NCBI RefSeq assembly: GCF_947494125.1 | Contig: NZ_CANLTU010000002.1 | Location: 434,001 to 498,000 of the forward strand | Length of the DNA: 64,000 nt | Source: an uncultured Tenacibaculum sp. | GTDB lineage: Bacteria; Bacteroidota; Bacteroidia; Flavobacteriales; Flavobacteriaceae | Direction of reading: 5' to 3' | In this document: positions 26,223-35,814 of the stretch, piece by piece | Numbering within the stretch: the stretch's first letter is position 1 | Layout of the letters: each line of letters opens with the position of its first letter | Notes under the pieces: generated by a model | Databases searched by the model: none | The model's input: only the letters and a program-made list of their open reading frames with translations | What the model was told of the DNA's origin: nothing | Position numbers and translations under genes: made by a program

Positions 26223-27647
26223 ATGCAACAGCAATATTATAAAGAGGCAATTACTGCTGAAATATTTCAATATATATCAAAAGCAACAGAAGAATTACAA
26301 CTAGAAAGTTATGTGATAGGTGGGTTTGTTCGCGATTTTATTTTACAAAGAGGAAATGCTAAAGATATAGATGTTGTTACCGTTGGTAGCGGAATCGAAT
26401 TAGCACAAAAAGTAGCTTCTTTATTACCTAACACTCCTAAAGTACAGGTTTTTAAAACGTATGGAACAGCAATGTTACGTTATAAAGAAACGGAAATAGA
26501 GTTTGTTGGTGCTAGAAAGGAATCTTATACAGAAGATAGTAGAAATCCAGAGGTTGAATCTGGAAATTTACAAGATGATCAAAATAGACGCGATTTTACT
26601 ATTAATGCGCTAGCGTTAAGTTTAAATAAAGATTCATTTGGGTTATTATTAGATCCTTTTGGTGGAATATCTGATTTAGAAGCTAAAATAATTAGAACAC
26701 CATTAGATCCAGATATAACGTATTCTGATGATCCTTTGCGTATGATGCGAGCAATTCGTTTTGCATCTCAATTAGATTTTACAATTGAAAGTGAATCATT
26801 AAATGCAATTACAAAGAATGCTTCTAGAATAGATATTATTACTAGAGAGCGAATTGTAGTTGAATTAAATAAAATATTAGAATCTCCAAAACCTTCAATT
26901 GGTTTTTTACTTTTAGAAGAAACGGATTTATTAAAAAAACTTCTACCTGAATTAATTGCTTTAAAAGGAGTAGAGGAGATTGAAGGGCAAAAGCATAAAG
27001 ATAATTTTTACCATTCATTAGAGGTTGTTGATAATATTTCTGAAAACACCGAAGATGTATGGTTACGTTGGGCTGCTTTATTACATGATATTGGTAAGGC
27101 ACCTACAAAACGTTATCATAAAAAGCAAGGTTGGACGTTTCATGCGCACGAGTTTGTAGGATCTAAAATGGTATATAAATTATTCAAACGTTTAAAAATG
27201 CCATTGAATAACAAAATGAAGTTTGTTCAAAAAATGGTATTATTAAGTTCTCGTCCTATTGTTTTAGCTAGCGAGGTAACAGATTCTGCTGTACGTAGAT
27301 TAGTTTTCGATGCTGGTGATGATGTAGATTCGTTAATGACTTTGTGTGAGGCTGATATAACTACAAAAAACTCTAAGAAGTTTAAACGCTATCATAAAAA
27401 TTTTGAATTAGTTCGTGAAAAAATTAAAGAAGTTGAAGAACGAGATAGAGTACGTAATTTTCAACCACCCATTACTGGTGAAGAAATAATGAAGGCTTTT
27501 AATTTAACTCCTTGTAGAGAAATTGGGCAAATTAAAGAAGCTATTAAAGAAGCAATTTTAGATGGTAAAATCCCTAATGAACATGAAGCTTCTTATAATT
27601 TTATGATTGAAAGAGGAAAGAAGTTAGGTTTAGAATTACAAGTATAA
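26223..27647 (+). CDS. CCA-adding type tRNA nucleotidyltransferase with HD domain
   Basis: The 474-residue protein belongs to the class II poly(A)/CCA nucleotidyltransferases. The head domain has GGFVRDFIL and DIDVV (catalytic acidic pair), then [13 protein letters not shown] and the [18 protein letters not shown] block, and the [16 protein letters not shown] neck motif. An HD domain follows with [11 protein letters not shown] at about 288-298. It adds or repairs the CCA end of tRNAs; A-adding or CC-adding subtypes cannot be told apart by eye. It is in an operon with the TsaC-like gene. Confidence 0.92.
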   Translation: MQQQYYKEAITAEIFQYISKATEELQLESYVIGGFVRDFILQRGNAKDIDVVTVGSGIELAQKVASLLPNTPKVQVFKTYGTAMLRYKETEIEFVGARKESYTEDSRNPEVESGNLQDDQNRRDFTINALALSLNKDSFGLLLDPFGGISDLEAKIIRTPLDPDITYSDDPLRMMRAIRFASQLDFTIESESLNAITKNASRIDIITRERIVVELNKILESPKPSIGFLLLEETDLLKKLLPELIALKGVEEIEGQKHKDNFYHSLEVVDNISENTEDVWLRWAALLHDIGKAPTKRYHKKQGWTFHAHEFVGSKMVYKLFKRLKMPLNNKMKFVQKMVLLSSRPIVLASEVTDSAVRRLVFDAGDDVDSLMTLCEADITTKNSKKFKRYHKNFELVREKIKEVEERDRVRNFQPPITGEEIMKAFNLTPCREIGQIKEAIKEAILDGKIPNEHEASYNFMIERGKKLGLELQV

Positions 27648-27678
27648 AAAAAGAGAAGTTTTAAACTTCTCTTTTTTT
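27648..27678. terminator. Bidirectional hairpin terminator
   Basis: AGAGAAG at 27652-27658 pairs with CTTCTCT at 27666-27672, with flanking A-run and T-run. It starts at the stop codon of the nucleotidyltransferase gene and lies a few bases before the end of the convergent ABC exporter gene. Confidence 0.9.
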
Positions 27679-27680
27679 AT

Positions 27681-29510
27681 TTATGATAATGATTGCATTG
27701 AAACAAGTTTAAAGTATTCACCTTTTTTGTTCAATAATTCTTCATGTTTACCTTGTTCTACAATTTGTCCTTTTCTTAAAACAACTATATTATCAGCTTT
27801 TTGAATAGTAGATAATCTATGGGCTATGACTAAAGAAGTTCTATTCTCCATCATTTTTTCTAAAGCTGCTTGAACTAGTTGTTCTGATTCAGTATCTAAT
27901 GCTGAAGTAGCTTCATCTAAAACCATGATAGGTGGATTTTTTAAAACCGCTCTGGCAATAGACAAACGTTGTTTTTGTCCACCAGAAAGCATATTACCAC
28001 TATCACCAATATTCGTTTCAAATTGCTCAGGTAAGTCTTTTATAAACTCATAAGCATTTGCGATTTCAGAGGCATCTTTAATTTCCTTTTCAGATGCATT
28101 TTCTGTTCCAAGTTTTAAGTTATTAGAAATAGTGTCGTTAAAAAGAATAGAGTCTTGAGTTACAATTCCCATTAAATCTCTTAAAGACTTTTTTGAAATG
28201 TCTTTTATATTTTTGTCATCAATTGAAATATCTCCTTTATTTACATCATAAAAACGAGTAATTAAATTGGCTAAGGTAGATTTTCCACTTCCAGATTGAC
28301 CAACTAAGGCAACCGTTTGTCCTTTTGGAATTGTTAATGAAAAATCTTTTAAAACATATTCATCTTTATATTTAAAAGAAATATTGCTAAAAGAAATTTC
28401 GCTTTCAAAGTTTTCTTTATTAATAGCATTCTTTTTATCTTTTATGCTGTTTTCTGTATTTAAAACTTGCATAATCCTTTCAGCAGATGCTTCTCCCTTT
28501 TGAATGTTATAATATGCAGTTGTAATTAATTTTATAGGGTTTAAAACTGTATAAAATAAAAGAATATAAGCTAAGAATTTACTTGGTTCTAAATCACTAG
28601 TCTTATTTATAACTTCACTACCTCCATACCATAAAATGGCAATAATAGTTGCTGAACCTAAAAATTCACTCATAGGAGATGCTAATGTTTGTCTATGAAA
28701 AACACTAGTCATTAAATTTTTAAATTTAGTAGTTGATTTATTAAACTTATTCTCAATAACACTTTCAGCATTAAAACCTTTTATAACTCTTAAACCAGTT
28801 AATGTTTCTTCTATAAAAGATAAAAATGTTCCAGTTTCTTTTTGGGCTTTTACAGAACTTGCTTTTAGTTTTTTACTAATAGATGAAATAATAAAACCAG
28901 AAACAGGAAGTAGAATAAAGACAAATAAGGTTAGTTTAACACTCATTGAAATCATTATTGAAATAGCTATAATAACAGTAAGAGGTTCTCTTACAATTGC
29001 TTCAATTGAAGTTAGTATAGAGATTTCAACTTCTTGTACATCTGAGGTCATTCGAGCTATAATGTCACCTTTTCTTTTTTCTGTAAAATACGAAATAGGT
29101 AATTCTACCAGTTTATTATATAATTTATCTCTTAAATCTTTAACTACACCTGTTCTTAAAAAGGTTATAGAATAGGAAGCTAGATATCTAAAAAAGTTTT
29201 TAAGAAAAAAAAGAGATAAAGATAACATGCATATAAAAAACAACACATTAATCTCACCATCATTAATTATTTTTTGAGAGATAAAATAATTAAAATTACC
29301 TTCAGCATAACTTCCAAGGTTAGTTATTCCTTCATATTCAGGTTTTAAAATAACTTTTTTTTCTTTTCCAAAAAGAATATTTAAAACCGGAATAAATGCT
29401 AATACAGAAAGCACATTAAAAAGTGCATAAAAAATATTGAATACAATATTTAAAACGGTAAACTTTCTATATTTCTTCTCATATTTTAAAATGTCTTTAA
29501 AATATCCCAT
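27681..29510 (-). CDS. MsbA-like ABC exporter (fused permease and ATPase)
   Basis: The 609-residue protein has six membrane helices in the first 340 residues and a C-terminal nucleotide-binding domain. The latter has Walker A GQSGSGKST, the Q-loop GIVTQDSILFNDTI, signature LSGGQKQR, Walker B VLDEATSAL and the switch His in VIAHRLS. The layout is that of MsbA and related lipid or drug exporters. It is coupled by a TAATG overlap to the upstream phosphosugar mutase gene. Export of lipid A or another lipid-linked molecule is possible but not shown. Confidence 0.9.
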   Translation of the reverse strand: MGYFKDILKYEKKYRKFTVLNIVFNIFYALFNVLSVLAFIPVLNILFGKEKKVILKPEYEGITNLGSYAEGNFNYFISQKIINDGEINVLFFICMLSLSLFFLKNFFRYLASYSITFLRTGVVKDLRDKLYNKLVELPISYFTEKRKGDIIARMTSDVQEVEISILTSIEAIVREPLTVIIAISIMISMSVKLTLFVFILLPVSGFIISSISKKLKASSVKAQKETGTFLSFIEETLTGLRVIKGFNAESVIENKFNKSTTKFKNLMTSVFHRQTLASPMSEFLGSATIIAILWYGGSEVINKTSDLEPSKFLAYILLFYTVLNPIKLITTAYYNIQKGEASAERIMQVLNTENSIKDKKNAINKENFESEISFSNISFKYKDEYVLKDFSLTIPKGQTVALVGQSGSGKSTLANLITRFYDVNKGDISIDDKNIKDISKKSLRDLMGIVTQDSILFNDTISNNLKLGTENASEKEIKDASEIANAYEFIKDLPEQFETNIGDSGNMLSGGQKQRLSIARAVLKNPPIMVLDEATSALDTESEQLVQAALEKMMENRTSLVIAHRLSTIQKADNIVVLRKGQIVEQGKHEELLNKKGEYFKLVSMQSLS

Positions 29511-31219
29511 TATAAATTTAATTCTTTAATAATTCGTTGAATTTTAGCATCTAATTTATCTTCAGTTTCTTGAGCGTTTTCAATAGTATCTAATGAAGCT
29601 TTTACACTGAAATAAAACTTTATTTTTGGTTCTGTCCCACTAGGACGAGCTGCTATTTTTGTTCCGTCTTGAGTATGATAAATTAATACATTAGATTTTG
29701 GAACTTCAATAGTAGTATTCTCTCCAGTAATTAAATTTCTTCTAATAGAAGACTGATAATCATATAAATATTCAACTTTAGAGTTGTCTATTTCTGTAAA
29801 AGGACTGTTGCGTAAATCAATCATCATTTGCTTGATTTGTGCTGCTCCATCCATTCCTTTTTTTACAATAGCTATTAAATGTTCTTTATAAAAGTTATGA
29901 CGTGTATAAAGGTTTAATAATTCTTTGTAAAAAGAACTGTTATTTGCTTTAGCATCAGCGGCAATTTCACAAGCCAATAGGGCAGAGGTAACAGCATCTT
30001 TATCTCGAACAAAATCACCAACCATATACCCAAAACTTTCTTCTCCACCTCCTATAAAGTCTAGAGAAGGAAAGTCTTTAATCATTTTAGCAATCCATTT
30101 AAAACCAGTTAAACCTACTTTGGTTTCTACTCCGTAAGAATCAGCAATTTCATTTACTAAATTCGTTGAAACAATAGTAGATCCTACAAATTGTTTTCCG
30201 TTTAATTTTCCTTGTGTTTTCCAGTCGTTAATTAAAAAGTCGGTCATCATACTCATGGTTTGATTTCCGTTTAATAATTTCATGTTTCCGTCTAAATCAC
30301 GAACTGCAATTCCAATTCTATCAGAATCAGGATCAGTACCTAAAACAATATCAGCGTCAATTTTATTTGCTAAATCAACAGCCATTTGTAAAGCTTCTGG
30401 TTCTTCTGGGTTTGGTGATTTTACTGTAGGGAAACTTCCGTTTGGTTCTGCTTGCTCTTCAACAATATGAACTTGTGTATACCCAGCACGTTTTAAAACT
30501 TCTGGTATTAATTTTATAGATGTTCCATGTAAAGAGGTAAAAACAATTTTTAAATCATTACGTCCTTTTACATTGAAGGTTCCATTTTTAATTGATGCAT
30601 TCCAAAAAGCTTCGTCTACTTCATTTCCAATAGTAGAGATAAGTTTTTCATTAGCATTAAAGTTAATATCTGTAAACTCTAATGAGTTTACTTCATCAAT
30701 AATACCTTTATCTTCAGGAGGTACTATTTGACCTCCATCAGTCCAATATACTTTATATCCATTATATTCAGGTGGATTATGTGAAGCTGTTAATACAATT
30801 CCAACATCACAACCTAAATGATTTACTGCGAATGATAATTCGGGAGTAGGGCGTAGGTCTTCAAAAAGAACAACATTAATATTGTTTGCTGAAAATACAT
30901 TTGAAACAACTTTTGCTAGCCATTTACTATCATGACGACAATCGTAACCTATAGCTACCTTTAATTCTTTATTTGGATATACTTTGTGTAAATAATTACT
31001 TAAGCCTTGAGTTGCTTTTCCTAAAGTATATTTATTAATTCGGTTAGTTCCTGCTCCAACTACACCGCGCATTCCACCAGTACCGAACTCTAAATTTTTA
31101 TAAAATCGATCAGCTAAATCATTAGAGTTAGTATCGATTAATTGTTGAATTTCTTCTTTTATTTCTGAATCAAATGAATCAGAAAGCCATAATTTAGCTT
31201 TATTTAAGATCTCTTCCAT
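29510..31219 (-). CDS. Phosphosugar mutase (phosphoglucomutase/phosphomannomutase family)
   Basis: The 569-residue protein is of the PGM2/phosphopentomutase-like length class. Motifs in order are: phosphoserine loop LTASHNPPEYNGYKVYW, metal loop GTDPDSDRIGI, sugar-binding GGEESFGY, and phosphate-binding RPSGTEPKIKFY. It interconverts sugar 1- and 6-phosphates for glycan precursor supply. It lies between a GT2 glycosyltransferase and an MsbA-like exporter on the same strand, consistent with an envelope role. The exact sugar is unclear. Confidence 0.93.
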   Translation of the reverse strand: MEEILNKAKLWLSDSFDSEIKEEIQQLIDTNSNDLADRFYKNLEFGTGGMRGVVGAGTNRINKYTLGKATQGLSNYLHKVYPNKELKVAIGYDCRHDSKWLAKVVSNVFSANNINVVLFEDLRPTPELSFAVNHLGCDVGIVLTASHNPPEYNGYKVYWTDGGQIVPPEDKGIIDEVNSLEFTDINFNANEKLISTIGNEVDEAFWNASIKNGTFNVKGRNDLKIVFTSLHGTSIKLIPEVLKRAGYTQVHIVEEQAEPNGSFPTVKSPNPEEPEALQMAVDLANKIDADIVLGTDPDSDRIGIAVRDLDGNMKLLNGNQTMSMMTDFLINDWKTQGKLNGKQFVGSTIVSTNLVNEIADSYGVETKVGLTGFKWIAKMIKDFPSLDFIGGGEESFGYMVGDFVRDKDAVTSALLACEIAADAKANNSSFYKELLNLYTRHNFYKEHLIAIVKKGMDGAAQIKQMMIDLRNSPFTEIDNSKVEYLYDYQSSIRRNLITGENTTIEVPKSNVLIYHTQDGTKIAARPSGTEPKIKFYFSVKASLDTIENAQETEDKLDAKIQRIIKELNL

Positions 31220-31252
31220 GTGTAAAATTAAAAACGTACAAAGATACGGGTT

Positions 31253-32209
31253 TTAAAAATTTAAATTTTCTTTAACTGCGTAATGCTTTTGTTGGGGGTT
31301 ACTTTTAATAATTAATTCTCCTAAAAAGCCAGCGAGGAATAATAAAGTACCTAAAACCATTGAAGTAAGTGCTATATAAAACCAAGGATTACTTGTAACT
31401 AAAATAGTTTTTGCTCCTACTGAAAGTCTATATAGTTTCATCATACCAATAAAAAAGGCAGAAAAGAACCCGAAAATAAACATAAAACTACCCCAGAGAC
31501 CAAAAAAGTGCATTGGTCTTTTTCCAAACTTAGATAAGAATGAAATGGTAATTAAATCTAAAAAACCATTTATAAAACGATCTATTCCAAATTTAGTTAC
31601 TCCATATTTACGTGCTTGGTGTTGTACAACTTTTTCTCCAATACGATTAAAACCTTCATTTTTTGCTAAAACAGGAATATAACGATGCATTTCGCCACTT
31701 ACTTTTACTGCTTTAACAACTTCGTTTTTATAGGCTTTTAATCCACAATTAAAATCATGTAATTTTAATCCAGATGTTTTTCTAGCTGCCCAATTAAATA
31801 ATTTTGAAGGAATATTTTTAGTAACAACGTTATCATAACGCTTCTTTTTCCAACCAGAAATTAAATCGAAGTTTTCGTTAATTATAAGGTTATACAAATC
31901 AGGGATTTCGTCTGGGCTGTCTTGTAAGTCAGCATCCATCGTTATTACAACACTACCAGTCGCTATACCAAAACCTGCATCTAAGGCTTGTGATTTTCCA
32001 TAGTTTCTTTGAAAGCGTATTCCTTTAACTGATTTGTTTTTAGATGATAATTCTTCAATTACTTGCCATGAAGTATCGGTACTACCATCATCAATAAATA
32101 TAAGTTCGTATAAAAATTGATTGGATTGCATAACTTTTGCAATCCAATCGTGTAATTCTTGTAAAGATTCTTCTTCGTTTAGAAGTGGTATTACTACCGA
32201 TATATCCAT
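31253..32209 (-). CDS. Family 2 glycosyltransferase, polyprenol-phosphate sugar synthase type
   Basis: The 318-residue protein has a GT2 catalytic domain (DISVVIPLLNEEESLQELHD, FIDDGSTDTSW, TMDADLQDSPDEIP with the DxD metal site) and two C-terminal membrane helices at about 235-262 and 274-300. This is the layout of GtrB/DPM1-like enzymes that charge undecaprenyl phosphate with a sugar at the cytoplasmic face. The gene is 33 bp upstream of the phosphosugar mutase gene in the same direction. The acceptor is not known. Confidence 0.92.
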   Translation of the reverse strand: MDISVVIPLLNEEESLQELHDWIAKVMQSNQFLYELIFIDDGSTDTSWQVIEELSSKNKSVKGIRFQRNYGKSQALDAGFGIATGSVVITMDADLQDSPDEIPDLYNLIINENFDLISGWKKKRYDNVVTKNIPSKLFNWAARKTSGLKLHDFNCGLKAYKNEVVKAVKVSGEMHRYIPVLAKNEGFNRIGEKVVQHQARKYGVTKFGIDRFINGFLDLITISFLSKFGKRPMHFFGLWGSFMFIFGFFSAFFIGMMKLYRLSVGAKTILVTSNPWFYIALTSMVLGTLLFLAGFLGELIIKSNPQQKHYAVKENLNF

Positions 32210-32289
32210 ATTATTTGTTGCAAAATTTAAAAAGGTAAAGTTACAAAGTCTTTATTAATTTTTCTAAACTATTACCTCTTAAACTCTTC

Positions 32290-32811
32290 TTAATAATCGT
32301 TTTCTTCTGTTTTCTTCATAATAGCACCTGCTATTGCTGAAATTATAAAACCTAGTATAGCAGCTCCAATAATACCTATAGCACTAGTTATTAAAGGAGA
32401 ACTAAATTTCTTGCTCATCTCATTAGCTGCTTCAATTTGTTCTTCAGACATTCCACCGTCTATCATTTTTTGATTCTGTACTTCTAGTAATTGGTTCATA
32501 AAGTCAGGTTCAATAAAAGAAATAAAAATATAATTATAAATAACACTAATTAATGCTGCTAATATTGTTATACCTACACCAATTTTTACAGCTTGTCCCC
32601 AAGAAATAAGACCATCATTAATAGATTTATACTTTTTTATTCCTAAAATAATAAATGCAATAGTGAAAATAGTAGAAACTAAAGATAATGACCAATGTGG
32701 ATTTAAGTGATTTCCTAAGGCGTACATAATTAAGCTCATTAATACGCTAATTGTACCTAAGATTAAACCGTTGTTAATAATAATACTTTTACTGTTTGTT
32801 TGATTTTCCAT
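32290..32811 (-). CDS. DUF4199 family membrane protein
   Basis: The 173-residue protein has four membrane helices and the DUF4199 pattern: GLILGTISVLMSLIMY, then GQAVKIGVGITILAALISV, then a Gln/Glu-rich extramembrane loop (QNQKMIDGGMSEEQIEAANE), then a final Gly/Ala-rich helix. The family is common in Bacteroidota and has no known function. It often precedes GT2 polyprenol-phosphate transferases, as it does here with an 80-bp gap. Confidence 0.85.
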   Translation of the reverse strand: MENQTNSKSIIINNGLILGTISVLMSLIMYALGNHLNPHWSLSLVSTIFTIAFIILGIKKYKSINDGLISWGQAVKIGVGITILAALISVIYNYIFISFIEPDFMNQLLEVQNQKMIDGGMSEEQIEAANEMSKKFSSPLITSAIGIIGAAILGFIISAIAGAIMKKTEENDY

Positions 32812-32943
32812 TGTGTGAATTTAGTTAGTTTAACAAATATATTATTTTGTTTTGGATGATTTTAATTTTTAAAAAAATATACCAAACAATACATTAGTAT
32901 TCAAAGAGTTAAAAATGTTACAAAAAATACTAGTTTTTTTTTG

Positions 32944-32973
32944 TTGTTTTTTTCAAAAAAGGCTGTAAATTTG
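32944..32973 (+). promoter_or_regulatory. Promoter of the SRP RNA gene
   Basis: A -33 TTG at 32944-32946 and a -7 TAAATTTG at 32966-32973 are separated by 19 bp, a good match to the Bacteroidota consensus. The start site would fall right at the 5' end of the SRP RNA. Confidence 0.8.
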
Positions 32974-32977
32974 CAGC

Positions 32978-33070
32978 GGCAAGTCCTACACAACTAGCTC
33001 CCTTTGAATCCCCCAGGGCGGGAACGCAGCAAGGGTATTAGGTTGAGCAGTGTGATGTAGGTAGCTTGCC
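32978..33070 (+). ncRNA. ffs: Signal recognition particle RNA (4.5S-like, small type)
   Basis: The transcript has terminal pairing GGCAAG (32978-32983) with CTTGCC (33065-33070) and inner pairing TCCTACA with TGTAGG. The conserved helix 8 sequence GGCGGGAACGCAGCAAGGG lies in the middle. These are hallmarks of bacterial SRP RNA, which binds Ffh and targets membrane proteins. A promoter precedes it, and seven Ts follow directly at 33071-33077, so the terminal stem is also the terminator. It converges on xerD with only 13 bp between. Confidence 0.96.
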
Positions 33071-33090
33071 TTTTTTTGTACCCGCTATTT

Positions 33091-34008
33091 TCATTCTTCT
33101 TTTAAATTAGCATCACTTCTAGGGTGATGTAATTCAACCACTTCTTTAAGATAACTTGTATCTAAATGCACATAGATTTCTGTAGTTGTAATGCTTTCAT
33201 GTCCTAATAATTGTTGAATAACTCGTAAATCTGCTCCGTTTTTTAATAAGTAAGTTGCAAAGGAGTGGCGTAAAGTATGTGGCCCAATACTTTTTTTAAG
33301 GTTAATTTTAGTAGCTAGATTTTTTAAGATTATAAATATCATTTGACGTGTTAATCGTTTTCCTCGTCTGTTTAAAAAAACAATATCTTCATCTTCAACT
33401 TTTGGAATAATTTTACAACGAATATCGTTTATATAAAAATTTAAGCGCTGAATGGTAGTAATATGTATAGGAACAAACCGGTATTTGTTTCCTTTTCCAA
33501 GAACTCGGATGTAGCCTTCATCAAAAAACAGGTCCGAAAGTTGTAAATTTATTAATTCACTTACACGAAGTCCACAACTATATATAGTTTCTATAATGGT
33601 TTTATTTCGCTCTCCTTGAGGATGACTTAAATCTATTGCAGAAATTAAAGCATCTATTTCTCCTTTTTCTAAGGTGTCAGGTAATTTTCTAGCAATATTA
33701 GGACTTTCTATTAAATCGGTAGGGTTATCTTCTCTATAATCTTCAAAAACTAGATAATCAAAAAAGCTACGTAGGCCAGATATTAAACGAGCTTGACTTC
33801 TAGGATTAATGCTCTTGCTAGTTTCATATATGAACTGTTGAATGGTATTTGAAGTAATATTTACAGGAGTTGGATGTTTTTTAAGTAAATTAATAAATAA
33901 AATTAGCTTTTTCACATCTCTTAAGTAGCTGTCAATGGTGTTTTTTGAAAGCCCTTTTTCTATTTTTAAATAGTTTATATAGTCCGATGTAGCTTGTTTC
34001 CAGTTCAT
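33091..34008 (-). CDS. xerD: Site-specific tyrosine recombinase XerD-like
   Basis: The 305-residue protein has an N-terminal SAM-like DNA-binding domain (about 1-95) and a C-terminal catalytic domain with the full catalytic set: Arg148 (GLRVSEL), Lys172, His244 and Arg247 (HTLRHSF), His270 (LLGHESI) and Tyr279. The length and the final PRSDANLKEE tail match XerD, which resolves chromosome dimers at dif. No dif site is evident in this window. Assignment to XerD rather than XerC rests on overall resemblance. Confidence 0.93.
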   Translation of the reverse strand: MNWKQATSDYINYLKIEKGLSKNTIDSYLRDVKKLILFINLLKKHPTPVNITSNTIQQFIYETSKSINPRSQARLISGLRSFFDYLVFEDYREDNPTDLIESPNIARKLPDTLEKGEIDALISAIDLSHPQGERNKTIIETIYSCGLRVSELINLQLSDLFFDEGYIRVLGKGNKYRFVPIHITTIQRLNFYINDIRCKIIPKVEDEDIVFLNRRGKRLTRQMIFIILKNLATKINLKKSIGPHTLRHSFATYLLKNGADLRVIQQLLGHESITTTEIYVHLDTSYLKEVVELHHPRSDANLKEE

Positions 34009-34064
34009 TATAAAATTATGTTTTTTTTATCATAAAAAAATGCAATCAAGAGTAAAAATAGATT

Positions 34065-34078
34065 TAAATTTGCCGGAC
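34065..34078 (+). promoter_or_regulatory. -7 box and initial sequence for the first barrel gene
   Basis: TAAATTTG at 34065-34072 is a -7 box, followed directly by CCGGACGA. The same TTTGCCGGACRA string occurs at the promoter of the next barrel gene (34689). No clear TTG -33 element is seen here. Confidence 0.65.
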
Positions 34079-34105
34079 GAAATTATAATTAATTAAATTA
34101 AAATT

Positions 34106-34582
34106 ATGAAAAAATTATTATTAGTTGCTATGATGGCATTTGGTATGGCTGTTAACGCACAAGAAGGAGAATTAAACGTTGGAGGTACTATTGGTTTACC
34201 AGTAGGTGACGCTAGCGATGCTTTTGATGTAACTGGAGCTATTGAAGCAAACTACTTATTTAAAGTTTCTGATGACTTTAAAGTTGGACCTTCTGTATCT
34301 TATTTACATTTTAATGGAGCTGGAGCTGATTTCGCTTTTTTACCTGTATCTGCAGCTGCTCGTTATAGTGTATCTGAAAAATTTAGCGTTGGTGCTGATT
34401 TAGGATATGGAATCGGAGTAAGACCTTCAGCAAATACTCAAAGTGGTTTCTATTACAGACCAGTAGTAGGTTACAAAGTTTCTGAAAAAATTACAATCCA
34501 AGCTGATTATTCAGGTGTAAGCCTTGATGGAGGTACTGCTTCTACAATTGGTTTAGGTGGAGTTTACTCTTTTTCTTTATAA
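34106..34582 (+). CDS. Outer membrane beta-barrel protein
   Basis: The 158-residue protein has a signal peptide ending VNAQ (about residue 18). Alternating beta-strands follow with Gly/Tyr turns and aromatic ends, and the last residue pair is Ser-Leu after a tyrosine-rich strand (GGVYSFSL). This is the pattern of small eight-stranded outer-membrane proteins in Bacteroidota. Ligand or function is unknown. It is followed by a hairpin terminator and then by a paralogue-like barrel gene with a near-identical promoter start. Confidence 0.85.
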   Translation: MKKLLLVAMMAFGMAVNAQEGELNVGGTIGLPVGDASDAFDVTGAIEANYLFKVSDDFKVGPSVSYLHFNGAGADFAFLPVSAAARYSVSEKFSVGADLGYGIGVRPSANTQSGFYYRPVVGYKVSEKITIQADYSGVSLDGGTASTIGLGGVYSFSL

Positions 34583-34604
34583 GAAATAGAAGAAATTAAT
34601 TTTT

Positions 34605-34645
34605 AAAAAGGCTTAGTTATGCATTGCATAATTAAGCCTTTTTTT
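34605..34645 (+). terminator. Hairpin terminator after the first barrel gene
   Basis: AAGGCTTA (34608-34615) pairs with TAAGCCTT (34633-34640). An inner extension GTTATGCA/TGCATAAT lies between, and seven Ts follow. Confidence 0.85.
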
Positions 34646-34662
34646 ATTCTTAGAAATAAAAT

Positions 34663-34698
34663 TTGTAGGTTTTATAAAAAAGTATATTTTTGCCGGAC
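34663..34698 (+). promoter_or_regulatory. Promoter of the second barrel gene
   Basis: A -33 TTG at 34663-34665 and a -7 TATTTTTG at 34685-34692 are 19 bp apart. The sequence after the -7 box is CCGGACAA, matching the start region of the upstream barrel gene. The real ATG is at 34720. Confidence 0.75.
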
Positions 34699-34719
34699 AA
34701 TTTTTTAAAAAAAAATATT

Positions 34720-35301
34720 ATGAAAAGATTATTAGTTATTGCTATGGTAGCATTTGGTTTAACTGCAAGTGCACAAGAAAGAGAATCAGGGGATATTGAA
34801 TTAATTCCTTATGTAGGTTATTCTACTTCGACATTTAATGGAGATCAAGTACAGGGATTAGATGCGAAAAATTCTGTTAGATTTGGAGTTAATGCAGATT
34901 ACTTTTTTAATGATAGATGGAGTTTGCGTTCTGGATTAAATTATGATAAAATGGGAACTGAATTTGGTTCTCAAGAAGCAAATTTAGATTATTTAAATAT
35001 TCCTTTAAATGCCAATTGGCATTTTGGTAGTACTAGAAAATGGAATTTAAATTTTGGTGTAACTCCTGGTTTCTTGTTAACTGCAGAAAATGAGAATGGT
35101 ATTTCTTTTAAAAACGAAGTAAAAGGGTTTCAATTAGGTATCTCTTATGGTATTGGTTATAAATTGGAAGTGTCAGATAATTTTAGTTTAATGTTTGATG
35201 CTCAAGGATTAGTAGGAATTACTAATATTGTTAAGTCTAGCCTTTTCGATAGAATGAATGTAGGTTCTAGCTTTAACATTGGAGGAGTATTTAAATTATA
35301 A
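34720..35301 (+). CDS. Outer membrane beta-barrel protein
   Basis: The frame opens at 34690, but I place the start at 34720 (MKRLLVIAMVAFGLTASAQ). The upstream codons overlap the promoter, and the signal peptide begins properly at the internal Met. The mature protein of about 175 residues is made of amphipathic beta-strands (LIPYVGYSTSTFNG, RWSLRSGLNYDKMG, FQLGISYGIGYKLE) and ends in GGVFKL, a typical barrel end. It probably sits in the outer membrane. Its function is unknown. It resembles the preceding gene in signal peptide and promoter. Confidence 0.87.
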   Translation: MKRLLVIAMVAFGLTASAQERESGDIELIPYVGYSTSTFNGDQVQGLDAKNSVRFGVNADYFFNDRWSLRSGLNYDKMGTEFGSQEANLDYLNIPLNANWHFGSTRKWNLNFGVTPGFLLTAENENGISFKNEVKGFQLGISYGIGYKLEVSDNFSLMFDAQGLVGITNIVKSSLFDRMNVGSSFNIGGVFKL

Positions 35302-35321
35302 TAAAGTATAAATAATTTTAT

Positions 35322-35349
35322 AAAGGAAGCTATTTAGCTTCCTTTTTTT
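35322..35349 (+). terminator. Hairpin terminator after the second barrel gene
   Basis: AAGGAAGCTA (35323-35332) pairs with TAGCTTCCTT (35335-35344) around a TT loop, followed by Ts to 35349. Confidence 0.9.
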
Positions 35350-35397
35350 ATGCAAAAAAAAATAAAAGAGTATTTTTACTAAAGTTAATAAACAATA

Positions 35398-35814
35398 ATG
35401 AAGAAACTTATTATAATAAATGGACCTAATTTAAATTTATTAGGAAAACGTGAGCCAGAAATTTATGGCACAAATTCTTTTGAAGATGTTTTTAAAAGTT
35501 TAAAGGAGAAATATAGTGATGTTGAATTGTATTATTTTCAATCAAATATTGAAGGAGAGCTTATTAATAAACTTCATGAAGTTGGTTTTAGTTATGATGG
35601 TATTATCTTAAATGCTGCAGCTTATACGCATACATCTGTGGGAATTGGTGATGCTGTAAAAGGAATTGAAACTCCAGTAATAGAAGTGCATATATCTAAT
35701 GTCCATTCACGAGAAGATTTTCGTCACATAAGTTATATTGCTGGAAATGCAAAAGGTGTTATTACTGGTTTTGGATTACAAAGTTATGAATTAGCTATTC
35801 AAAGTTTTTTGTAA
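35398..35814 (+). CDS. aroQ: Type II 3-dehydroquinate dehydratase
   Basis: AroQ converts 3-dehydroquinate to 3-dehydroshikimate in the shikimate pathway. The 138-residue protein has IINGPNLNLLGKREPEIYG at the N terminus, including the lid Arg and catalytic Tyr, NAAAYTHTSVGIGDA in the middle, and EVHISNVHSREDFRH with the catalytic His and Arg. All are intact and the length is normal. Its last 24 bases overlap the convergent DUF4105 gene, leaving no room for a terminator between them. Confidence 0.97.
   Translation: MKKLIIINGPNLNLLGKREPEIYGTNSFEDVFKSLKEKYSDVELYYFQSNIEGELINKLHEVGFSYDGIILNAAAYTHTSVGIGDAVKGIETPVIEVHISNVHSREDFRHISYIAGNAKGVITGFGLQSYELAIQSFL

Noticed and set aside
33001..33060. tRNA-like GC-rich stretch
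   Set aside because: The conserved GGGAACGCAGCAAGGG core and terminal pairing identify it as SRP RNA. There is no T-loop or CCA-type acceptor stem.
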